From Pseudomonas sp. C1C7 (GTDB lineage: Bacteria; Pseudomonadota; Gammaproteobacteria; Pseudomonadales; Pseudomonadaceae), in assembly GCF_013359595.1 (NCBI RefSeq), contig NZ_JABFMP010000045.1, forward strand, positions 1 through 46,729: a DNA stretch of 46,729 nucleotides, in the 5' to 3' direction. Of the stretch, positions 1 to 5,915 are shown piece after piece (the stretch's first letter is position 1; every line of letters begins with the position of its first letter). The position numbers were made by a program, and so were the translations under genes. The notes below the pieces were generated by a model. It searched no databases. It saw only the letters and a list, made by a program, of their open reading frames with translations, and was not told where the DNA came from.

Positions 1-158
1 GGCATGTCGCGCCAAGCGGCGCCCGAACAAAGCACCCAAAGTACGCCGTTAAGCATTAAGCGATCATCTGTTCTCGGACGTCCGCTACGGCGAGGTTCGT
101 CGAAGATATCCGCAACCAAATCCCAGGCTGCGTCGGGGAGTTCGTACCGTTTGGCCAT
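1..158 (-). CDS. IS5-type transposase, N-terminal part (cut by window edge)
   Basis: The minus strand from the ATG at 158 reads MAKRYELPDAAWDLVADIF, then a DEPRRSGRPRTDDR segment and a LNGVLWVLCSGAAWRDMP segment. This is the usual N-terminal domain (DUF4096 type) of IS5-group DDE transposases, which precedes the catalytic domain. A good ribosome site (AGGAG) lies 6 bases before the ATG. The frame is open to the window edge, so I cannot tell whether the element is intact or a remnant. The terminal inverted repeat should lie between the start codon and about position 300, but I could not identify it. The gene sits directly downstream of the AT-rich microcin-like operon and could have helped bring in or truncate that island (inference). 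Confidence 0.8.
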   Translation of the reverse strand, partial: MAKRYELPDAAWDLVADIFDEPRRSGRPRTDDRLMLNGVLWVLCSGAAWRDM

Positions 159-298
159 CGTGGGCTCCTGCCTTTGATGGTCGCGGACCTTACTGAATCT
201 CAACGTCCGTGGAATTCAATTTGGTTTCGGCGGATTTCGTACAGAACCTAGGCCAGCCACCGCTGGCATCCAGACAGCCAGCGTTATCGTTGACGACC

Positions 299-326
299 AT
301 CGCGAGCATGCTCGCTCCTACAGTGG
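299..326. repeat. REP-like palindrome
   Basis: Short palindrome GCGAGCATGCTCGC followed by TCCTACAG, matching the Pseudomonas REP elements elsewhere in this window (for example 16293-16317). It lies 3' of the McbF-like gene and could fold as a hairpin at the end of the operon transcript. The rest of 159-357 shows no gene. Confidence 0.6.
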
Positions 327-357
327 TATAGCTTGGTGTTGAGTTATTTTTAATTAA

Positions 358-1080
358 TTACGCATTTGAGAATGCGGGTTCTGTAACCGCACGGATAAAA
401 GCATCATCCAAAGTTTTTGCTCCGTATTTTTTCATAAACTCTGACCCGTTGGAAAATCGATTAAAACGTTGCTGGCTGATCATGTAAAAATAGGAGCAAT
501 TGTTTATTACTTCATCAACATTATGTGAGGACACCAGAATCGCAGCGCCGTCTCTGGCCGCGCCATGTAGGCACTCCCAAATATAGTGGCGAAACTCGGG
601 GTCTACGCCAGCAGTGGGCTCATCGAGAATAATAAAACCTTTAGAGATCGCCAGTAGAGATAATGTAAAAAACCAACGGGTTTCGCCGTAGCTACATAGT
701 GAGCATTTTTTATCCCAGATTTCCTTGTATCTATTAATGATCGATGGGCACCATACTTTCAGCTTTTCGAGTGCACGAGTTTGTGTCATTTGCTCATCAG
801 AGCATAGTGCGACAATCATCTTGAATATGTCGCGCATCCGTAAGCCGGGGGGAGTTGAAATTATTTGAGAAAGGTAGGTGAAATCATGGAAGCTACTTTC
901 AATTCTCCCTGATGAGGTTTTTTTTAGTTCACAGGCGATGTCAAAAAAAGTAGTTTTTCCTGAGCCATTCGGACCTAAGATTCCGGCTATCGAGCCTTCA
1001 AATATTTCCATGGATGCCTGGCTGAATATTGTTTTTTCGTCATAGTTGAAGTCGATGAGCTTTGCGCTAAATCTACGCAT
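358..1080 (-). CDS. mcbF: McbF-like ABC transporter ATPase
   Basis: A 240-residue ATP-binding subunit, probably powering export of the modified peptide together with the permease encoded just upstream. Seen: Walker A GPNGSGKTT at about 36-44, Walker B FIILDE at 149-154 followed by a D-loop, and the switch histidine in SSHNVDE (H186). The signature loop at about 129-133 is CSYGE rather than LSGGQ, an unusual but positionally correct version. E. coli McbF is 247 residues, and McbE/McbF export microcin B17 and give partial self-protection (family knowledge). The start overlaps the stop of the permease gene by one base (TGATG), which implies translational coupling. It is the last gene of the operon; no pentapeptide-repeat immunity gene follows. 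Base composition is AT-rich like the rest of the cluster. Confidence 0.85.
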   Translation of the reverse strand: MRRFSAKLIDFNYDEKTIFSQASMEIFEGSIAGILGPNGSGKTTFFDIACELKKTSSGRIESSFHDFTYLSQIISTPPGLRMRDIFKMIVALCSDEQMTQTRALEKLKVWCPSIINRYKEIWDKKCSLCSYGETRWFFTLSLLAISKGFIILDEPTAGVDPEFRHYIWECLHGAARDGAAILVSSHNVDEVINNCSYFYMISQQRFNRFSNGSEFMKKYGAKTLDDAFIRAVTEPAFSNA

Positions 1081-1823
1081 CAGTATCTGCTCCAGACTGG
1101 GTTTATTTTTAAGTGCTTTAGGAATATGAAAGTCGAGAAAATTACAGATAGAGCAATAAGCGCAAGCGTTAATAAGTTGGAGCTGAGTTTTTCAACCATT
1201 AACTGGCTCGCAATTGTCAAAGGGTTAGCCATGTTGATGGTTTTGATAATGTCGTTCGGGTAGCTGGCGCCCATTACCCCAAAGATGAGCATAAGAAAAG
1301 AGCAAACTGACAGAAGTGTGTTCGAATTTTGAAAATTTATTGGGAGTAGCGTGAAGATGACTCCAAAGCTGCAGAACATTAGAAAACAAATGTAAAACCG
1401 GAATATTATAGTTAGAGCTTCTGGTAAGTCATAATTTCCAAAGGGAGGTTTTGTGACTAGATAAAAAGTCGAGCAATAGGCAATTGAAACTATTGAATAA
1501 GCAAGGAAGTGTGAGCAAATAAATATACCTCTCGATTTTTTTGAATAGACAAATGAGCGAATAAACCCGCTTTCCCTTCTGCCGATGATGTAAAAGGCAA
1601 ATCCAAACAAGGCAACGCTCGATGCTACATAAGAATAAAACCATGCTGAGGTCACGGGGTAATTGCCTTGAAAATAATCTGCGTCCTGTTTTGTTACTGC
1701 GAGAAAATAAAAAAATGCGCAGGGTGAAAGCATTATCCAAATTAAGGAAATTGGTTCTTTTATTTGCTCTTTTATAAAAATAAGTGCTAGGGTGGCAGTT
1801 CTCAATATAATATTTTTGCTCAT
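1080..1823 (-). CDS. mcbE: McbE-like ABC-2 type membrane permease
   Basis: A 247-residue polytopic inner-membrane protein with about six hydrophobic segments: near residues 27-45, 62-82, 105-122, 133-160, 166-188 and 211-235. It has no recognisable catalytic motif. It resembles the permease half of ABC-2 exporters and has nearly the length of E. coli McbE (241). With the ATPase encoded next, it should form the exporter for the azole peptide and may contribute to self-protection (inference from the mcb system). AAGGA lies 8 bases before the ATG, only a few bases after the stop of the YcaO gene. Sequence alone cannot exclude another small-peptide export role, but synteny supports the call. Confidence 0.8.
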   Translation of the reverse strand: MSKNIILRTATLALIFIKEQIKEPISLIWIMLSPCAFFYFLAVTKQDADYFQGNYPVTSAWFYSYVASSVALFGFAFYIIGRRESGFIRSFVYSKKSRGIFICSHFLAYSIVSIAYCSTFYLVTKPPFGNYDLPEALTIIFRFYICFLMFCSFGVIFTLLPINFQNSNTLLSVCSFLMLIFGVMGASYPNDIIKTINMANPLTIASQLMVEKLSSNLLTLALIALSVIFSTFIFLKHLKINPVWSRY

Positions 1824-1834
1824 GATTGGTGTCC

Positions 1835-3040
1835 TTAAGGAAATGGGACCATTTGTTCTTGGCGATACTCATCGATTGAGTTAGCGAATGGTTCTGAATA
1901 GTCATTATTCAGATTTATGTTTTTTGAGTTGTCCATATGCATAAACATGGATGGAGAGATAAATTTACAGAATGTATAGTCTGAGTTATCTATCCTGATC
2001 GATTTCATATACAGATAACCTTCGGTGCTTATCTCCTTTAAGGCCTGTTGTAATCCGGGAATGTCGAATTTTAGATCTTTTTTATTATAAATTGAGCTCT
2101 GTGGGTATACAATTTTTGATGCTATTTCATCGAATGTCTTGTAGGTATTGCATTTCATGAAGTGACGTATATAGGAGTCGTGGAGGGTGTCTGGGTTTCC
2201 TTGGAGAGTATTAAATAAGTTCATGAATCTAAATGTTTGCCACAATTCCAGTATGGATTTTTCAAGTGCTGTGGCTAGATTTTCCGCATAAGACATTCCC
2301 GCGCAATAGTGAACATTTCTACCTGGCTCATCGCTGCCGTAAATAGTTAGTAGACAAACACCAGGGAATCTGATGTCTGAAATATCAAACGTTAAGATTT
2401 CTCCCGATTTAGAAAGAGAATTGTATAAACCAAAGGCCGTTGTTGTTTTGATCGCGTTTCTGATGTCACCAGGACGAACGCATCCGCTACATTGTTTGGT
2501 CAACCAGAATCGGGTGAGGAATTGTCGCTCCAAAAATTCTTTAATAGCGCCGAAAATGGCTGATTCGATGCTTTTATGAAAGCTGCATCCACAAGTGTCT
2601 CTGCTCGGATAAATGTTGTCATTTTCCTCATCGCAGCCGTGGCTTAGCGCAATGCAAATAGTCGGAATGGAGCAGGCAGAAAAATTTGAGAGACGTACCA
2701 CGGAACTCATATTGAACTGCCTTTGGGTCAGGTTGCTCAGGTCAGCATCAGTTGAAGCCGTTTGTCTAAAAGCTTTAACGAATTTTTCTACTTCTGGTGG
2801 ACTCAGGCTTTCGTGAAAACTGGATGAACAATCTGGCAAAACATCAAAGTAGAAATGACTCCGCTCAAAATATTCGCCTAGTGCAGTCCGTACTGAACCA
2901 GAACCATTGCCTATTCCTGATCCCAAAGTGAGTCGATGACCTCCAACTTCCACAATGAAAGGGAAGCCCAGAATACTGGGAGGTTGAATCCATATTTCCT
3001 GTGGCAAAAATGAACTTGTGCTTTGATTTATTATGTTCAC
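1835..3040 (-). CDS. mcbD: McbD-like YcaO cyclodehydratase
   Basis: A 401-residue YcaO-domain protein. YcaO enzymes use ATP to activate backbone amides so that Cys, Ser or Thr side chains cyclise to thiazolines or oxazolines. Typical acidic helices are visible: LGEYFER (E56, E59), AIKEFLERQF (E168, E171) and ALEKSILELWQ (E260, E265). These correspond to the Mg-ATP-binding glutamates of the family. The C-terminus ends VPFP; azole-forming YcaO proteins often have a Pro-rich tail reaching the active site. E. coli McbD is 396 residues. Translation starts at GTG (3040): the dehydrogenase stop TGA overlaps it as GTGA, and the Shine-Dalgarno GGAGG lies inside the last dehydrogenase codons, 6 bases upstream. 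This is tight coupling inside the operon. Confidence 0.9.
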   Translation of the reverse strand: MNIINQSTSSFLPQEIWIQPPSILGFPFIVEVGGHRLTLGSGIGNGSGSVRTALGEYFERSHFYFDVLPDCSSSFHESLSPPEVEKFVKAFRQTASTDADLSNLTQRQFNMSSVVRLSNFSACSIPTICIALSHGCDEENDNIYPSRDTCGCSFHKSIESAIFGAIKEFLERQFLTRFWLTKQCSGCVRPGDIRNAIKTTTAFGLYNSLSKSGEILTFDISDIRFPGVCLLTIYGSDEPGRNVHYCAGMSYAENLATALEKSILELWQTFRFMNLFNTLQGNPDTLHDSYIRHFMKCNTYKTFDEIASKIVYPQSSIYNKKDLKFDIPGLQQALKEISTEGYLYMKSIRIDNSDYTFCKFISPSMFMHMDNSKNINLNNDYSEPFANSIDEYRQEQMVPFP

Positions 3041-3834
3041 TTTTTACCTCCAATCAATTGAATGCAAGAAGGGTAGAAAAGAGTTGGATTTAAGCTCAAG
3101 GCCCTGCAGACCATATTGTCGGTGTAACCTGACCAAGGACGACTTTTGAGTTTTATAGCTTTGCACTGAAGATCGACTAGCATGTACATTGAGCCCGTTT
3201 CCATTAAAGCCAGCCTGTAACCACGGTAGCGATACTTGAACAACGTCTTAGGTAAATACATCATGTAAATAATGGCATGACTGGGGTTTCCCACGCTGTT
3301 TCCAGTTGGAAGTATGGCCTCCATCAGTAAGTTTGTTTCCTGGCTACCTTGAAGTATCTCGAATTTTCGGGAACTGGGGAGCAGATGTAAGACTTTCTCA
3401 GGGCACGGCCATATATTTGATGATGAAAGAGAGCAACAAAAAACTTCAACAGGATACAGTGCTCCTGCACTTGGGTATCCTCGTTTGGAAGAGTTGGTGC
3501 TCTTTGTTAGTAACGGTTTAACTACTTGTTTTATTAGTTCAAAGTCTACGGTGGTTCCGTCAAAAAAATCGCAGGAATGATCCCGATGCAGGGGGCTTTC
3601 AATAGATAGATTTTCTAGTGCATGCTCTTCCAGCGTAATATCCATGTCTGGGTATAGCTGAAGTTCGTTTCCAGTTAAGTCGCCGAGCAATTGTGGTTGA
3701 AAGTTGTGAAGGCAAGAGATATTTCTGACGCATTCATGAGTTGTGAAATTACCCTTGGTGTGAAAGTTCAATGTGTCGTCATAAACTTTTTGGTCAAGAA
3801 ATTTCAGATAAAAATCATGCGGAATATTTTTCAT
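3037..3834 (-). CDS. mcbC: McbC/SagB-like FMN azoline dehydrogenase
   Basis: A 265-residue nitroreductase-fold protein of the SagB type. It oxidises thiazoline and oxazoline rings to aromatic thiazoles and oxazoles using FMN. Seen: the hallmark RGYPSAGALYPVEVF at about 118-132 and the downstream FKYRYRGYRLALMETG at about 199-214. The latter contains a Lys-Tyr pair (K200-Y201) at the position described as catalytic in azoline dehydrogenases. E. coli McbC is 272 residues. The start overlaps the end of the McbB-like gene by 20 bases. A dehydrogenase implies that the product carries aromatic azoles, not only azolines. The family assignment is firm; the exact substrate is inferred from the neighbouring precursor gene. 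Confidence 0.9.
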   Translation of the reverse strand: MKNIPHDFYLKFLDQKVYDDTLNFHTKGNFTTHECVRNISCLHNFQPQLLGDLTGNELQLYPDMDITLEEHALENLSIESPLHRDHSCDFFDGTTVDFELIKQVVKPLLTKSTNSSKRGYPSAGALYPVEVFCCSLSSSNIWPCPEKVLHLLPSSRKFEILQGSQETNLLMEAILPTGNSVGNPSHAIIYMMYLPKTLFKYRYRGYRLALMETGSMYMLVDLQCKAIKLKSRPWSGYTDNMVCRALSLNPTLFYPSCIQLIGGKK

Positions 3835-4693
3835 TTTTTGATCTCAGGCAATTACAAGAATGCCAGTGTGGATTCGATTCTTCGGTTATAAATCCGCTAT
3901 CCAAATCCACTGTTATTGATGAAAGTGCATCGTCTTGGTATCTGAATTCCTGACTGCCTTCTGTATGAAGTTTTATTTTTTTTACAAGCAAACCGATGGC
4001 CAAGCTTCTTTGCAATAGACCTGGTTTTTGTATTGGCAGGGTAGTGTTGCGTTCCATACAGAACTTTAACAAGGCAGGCCAGGAGTTTCGTGAATTACTG
4101 AATTTTTGATGATTTAGTTGTCTGTCAATCTGGCAAAAATGACAAGGGTTTCCGATGCTTGCCATATATGGCTGGTCAACTATAAAAGTATTTCCATTAA
4201 AATATGCTACAGAGATTGCGCTGTAAGGGTTGGCGTCTGCCAAGCTGAAATATGTTTTTTTTAACCTCGCATAGTCATACTGTGTGCAGATTATGCAAAT
4301 AAAGCATGGTTGCTTTCCTATGTCTTCTAGTAAGGTGTCTAGGTTTTCGCTAATTTTGTATTTGCAATTCAATTCTTGACTAAATACTGACTCGATTTCA
4401 TTTTTATCTTCCCAGTCATGTGTTATTAGTAGTTTTTTGAAGTATATATCTTCGGGTTGGATTTTTAATCCTATTGCCTGCTGAAGAAACTGTATGGTCT
4501 CTGTTTTCGGTAACTCAAGTTTCAATAAGGTGTCGGTGAGGTGAGTCTCTTCTATGGGGGCTTGATGTTTTTTTAATTTATGCATGATGCTTATCAGTTT
4601 TTCAGAGGTTACTTTGGAAATGCAATGACTGGATAGTATTAGTGATTCGTTGGGAAGATCTACTATGTCGTAATCGGAGTAGATAAGATTCAT
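3815..4693 (-). CDS. mcbB: McbB-like zinc protein of the azole synthetase
   Basis: A 292-residue protein in the position and size of E. coli McbB (295). McbB is the E1-like partner that binds the precursor leader and presents the core to the YcaO enzyme. The overall sequence is not strongly conserved. A likely zinc tetrad is visible: CHFC (C184, C187) and CNC near the C-terminus (C280, C282). The middle part (about 80-180) has alternating hydrophobic strands as expected for a Rossmann-like E1 fold. CAGGAG lies 7 bases before the ATG. It follows the precursor gene with a 79-base gap containing a perfect hairpin. The assignment rests on the Cys pattern plus its place between precursor and dehydrogenase genes. 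Confidence 0.82.
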   Translation of the reverse strand: MNLIYSDYDIVDLPNESLILSSHCISKVTSEKLISIMHKLKKHQAPIEETHLTDTLLKLELPKTETIQFLQQAIGLKIQPEDIYFKKLLITHDWEDKNEIESVFSQELNCKYKISENLDTLLEDIGKQPCFICIICTQYDYARLKKTYFSLADANPYSAISVAYFNGNTFIVDQPYMASIGNPCHFCQIDRQLNHQKFSNSRNSWPALLKFCMERNTTLPIQKPGLLQRSLAIGLLVKKIKLHTEGSQEFRYQDDALSSITVDLDSGFITEESNPHWHSCNCLRSKNEKYSA

Positions 4694-4706
4694 ATAGCTT
4701 CTCCTG

Positions 4707-4734
4707 AAGGATTTTCCATGTCTGGAAAATCCTT
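4707..4734 (-). promoter_or_regulatory. 12-bp perfect hairpin between precursor and McbB-like genes
   Basis: Arms 4707-4718 (AAGGATTTTCCA) and 4723-4734 (TGGAAAATCCTT) are perfectly complementary around a 4-base loop. On the mRNA the stem ends immediately before the ribosome site of the McbB-like gene and is not followed by a U-run. It therefore looks more like a 3' stabiliser, RNase barrier or attenuator than a full terminator. Such a structure would allow much more precursor than enzyme to be made, as in other azole-peptide operons (inference). Confidence 0.6.
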
Positions 4735-4772
4735 TTGGTTTGCAAAGTCAAAGGGAAACGATTTGAGTTTAA

Positions 4773-5009
4773 TTACATTCCCCTGCAACCACCGGTGCCG
4801 CCTCCACCCGTACCACCCGTACCTCCTGCCCCTCCGCAACCTCCATTGCCTCCACCGCTACCCCCGCTGCATCCACCTCCACCGCCACAGCCACCACTAC
4901 CACCACAGCCGCCTTGTCCTCCACTACCGCCAGCAACTTGCGGATTGGTGTTTGAGTTAGAGTTAACTCTGAAGTTGAACAGAACCTCGCCAATCTTCTC
5001 GTTTTTCAT
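4773..5009 (-). CDS. mcbA: Microcin B17-like azole peptide precursor
   Basis: A 78-residue peptide with a charged or polar leader of about 26-28 residues and an almost pure Gly core carrying Cys, Ser and Thr. Leader: MKNEKIGEVLFNFRVN then an Asn/Ser-rich stretch ending PQVAGG. Core ring candidates: Cys 35, 41, 47, 58, 75; Ser 29, 38, 48, 51; Thr 64, 67, 72. A Cys47-Ser48 pair could give a fused thiazole-oxazole, as in one of the two bis-heterocycles of microcin B17. The other MccB17 pair (Ser-Cys) is absent. The leader IGEVL aligns with FGVVL of E. coli McbA, whose F8 and L12 are reported leader determinants. E. coli McbA is 69 residues. Only a weak ribosome site (GAG about 9 bases upstream) is seen. 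The antisense proline-rich frame is a shadow. Confidence 0.88.
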   Translation of the reverse strand: MKNEKIGEVLFNFRVNSNSNTNPQVAGGSGGQGGCGGSGGCGGGGGCSGGSGGGNGGCGGAGGTGGTGGGGTGGCRGM

Positions 5010-5031
5010 TTTGTTTTTCTCATTTGAATGT

Positions 5032-5085
5032 CACTCGGGATTGAGTGGCGCCATTAGATTTAAAAGAATGCAGTCACAATCGCAA
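5032..5085 (-). promoter_or_regulatory. Candidate promoter and 5' UTR of the microcin-like operon
   Basis: On the minus strand TTGCGA (5080-5085) and TAAATC (5057-5062) are separated by 17 bases, an acceptable but weak sigma70 pair. Transcription would begin near 5049, leaving a UTR of about 40 bases. That UTR contains a small dyad, CACTC (5032-5036) with GAGTG (5043-5047), just before the precursor ribosome site. Other AT-rich -10-like hexamers occur nearby, so the assignment is tentative. Confidence 0.3.
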
Positions 5086-5103
5086 GTTGAAGATTTTTTA
5101 TGT

Positions 5104-5141
5104 GTAGGAATCTTCATTCATCCTTTAGCGAATGGTCCTAC
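5104..5141. promoter_or_regulatory. Imperfect dyad upstream of the precursor gene
   Basis: GTAGGA (5104-5109) pairs with TCCTAC (5136-5141), and the inner CATTC (5115-5119) pairs with GAATG (5130-5134). It lies about 50-90 bases upstream of the proposed start of transcription and could bind a regulator. The rest of the AT-rich stretch 5142-5350 has no convincing gene. Confidence 0.3.
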
Positions 5142-5363
5142 GAATTATTTGGAAAGTTCTTTTGGTGTTTAATATTGAAAGGGCAATAGGGAATGGTGGG
5201 TGGTTACATTTTTTATTTAAAAAACTATGTATTAGTCTCTTGCAAATGAAATTCGACGAAAAATTGCGTCTGTAGGACTAAACAAAAAAATTCCTTTGAC
5301 AGTTTTTTTATTGGCAAAAATAAGCGACGAACGGTAGCTACTTTTAAGTAATCAGCCACCCCT

Positions 5364-5471
5364 ATGGCCCGGTTTGCCGACCTCAGCGACGAAGATCGTT
5401 CGAAGTCGGCCACCGGGGGGAAGGCATCATCGCGAAAACGGGTGGTGATACAGATCACATTAATGGTCTGA
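5364..5471 (+). other. Possible 35-residue ORF at the island border
   Basis: An ATG at 5364 opens MARFADLSDEDRSKSATGGK, followed by a basic stretch and a hydrophobic end, stopping at 5471. Codon use is GC-rich, unlike the AT-rich DNA immediately to its left. There is no ribosome site and I recognise no family. It may be a remnant of a gene cut by the island boundary near 5350, or chance. Confidence 0.2.
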
Positions 5472-5545
5472 CTTTGGGCTTGCCGAAAAGGACCATTATT
5501 CGATGTACCTCCTACATTAAAATTTCATGCAGTTGGGGCACGGTT

Positions 5546-5710
5546 TCATGGTTTCACAATCACCGGCGGCATGGTTTCCGGCGGGTCCTGCTTGGGCGGC
5601 GGAGTGGTGCCCGGCGGATCCTCCTCCGGCACCGGCTGCGGGTCGCTTGGCGGGATTACCGGATTGTCGATGTTCGGATCAGGGGTTTCAGCTGGAAAAG
5701 GATTGTTCAT
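5546..5710 (-). CDS. Small proline-rich peptide, 54 residues
   Basis: The minus strand encodes MNNPFPAETPDPNIDNPVIP, then a PSDPQPVPEEDPPG segment and a PPPKQDPPETMPPVIVKP end. About one third of the residues are Pro, with many Asp/Glu; there is no Cys and no hydrophobic segment, so an extended acidic polyproline peptide is expected. A strong GGAGG ribosome site lies 8 bases before the ATG at 5710, and codon use is Pseudomonas-like, which makes it a credible gene despite its length. It is divergent from glgE; the 205-base gap between them should hold both promoters. I do not know its function. Confidence 0.7.
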   Translation of the reverse strand: MNNPFPAETPDPNIDNPVIPPSDPQPVPEEDPPGTTPPPKQDPPETMPPVIVKP

Positions 5711-5915
5711 TGTTCAAACCTCCAGTGGCACATGGCGTGAGTCGTGCTTAAGTGGATTGACCACGGTTCGATGGATTTGATTCCGGCCAATTGGCGCTGA
5801 ACTTTTCCCTGCGGCTGTCGCTCGGAACCTAAGTGAGTTCATTCGGCGTTGGACGACCGAAGGGCTAGACGATCAGACACAAGAGCGTCCATGGGGCGTG
5901 ATGGAGAGATGCTCG

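Noticed and set aside
4735..5172. 145-residue proline-rich ORF on the plus strand
   Set aside because: It is the antisense of the Gly-codon-rich precursor gene; the PPPP runs mirror Gly codons and it has no plausible ribosome site or family.
5225..5458. 77-residue minus-strand ORF crossing the island border
   Set aside because: It spans the change from GC-rich to AT-rich DNA, has no ribosome site and no recognisable domain.
5454..5513. Strong AGGAGG on the minus strand (5508-5513) before a possible 13-residue ORF
   Set aside because: The spacing of 12 bases is long and the frame stops at once; it may be the remnant of a gene cut by the island, but cannot be supported as a gene.
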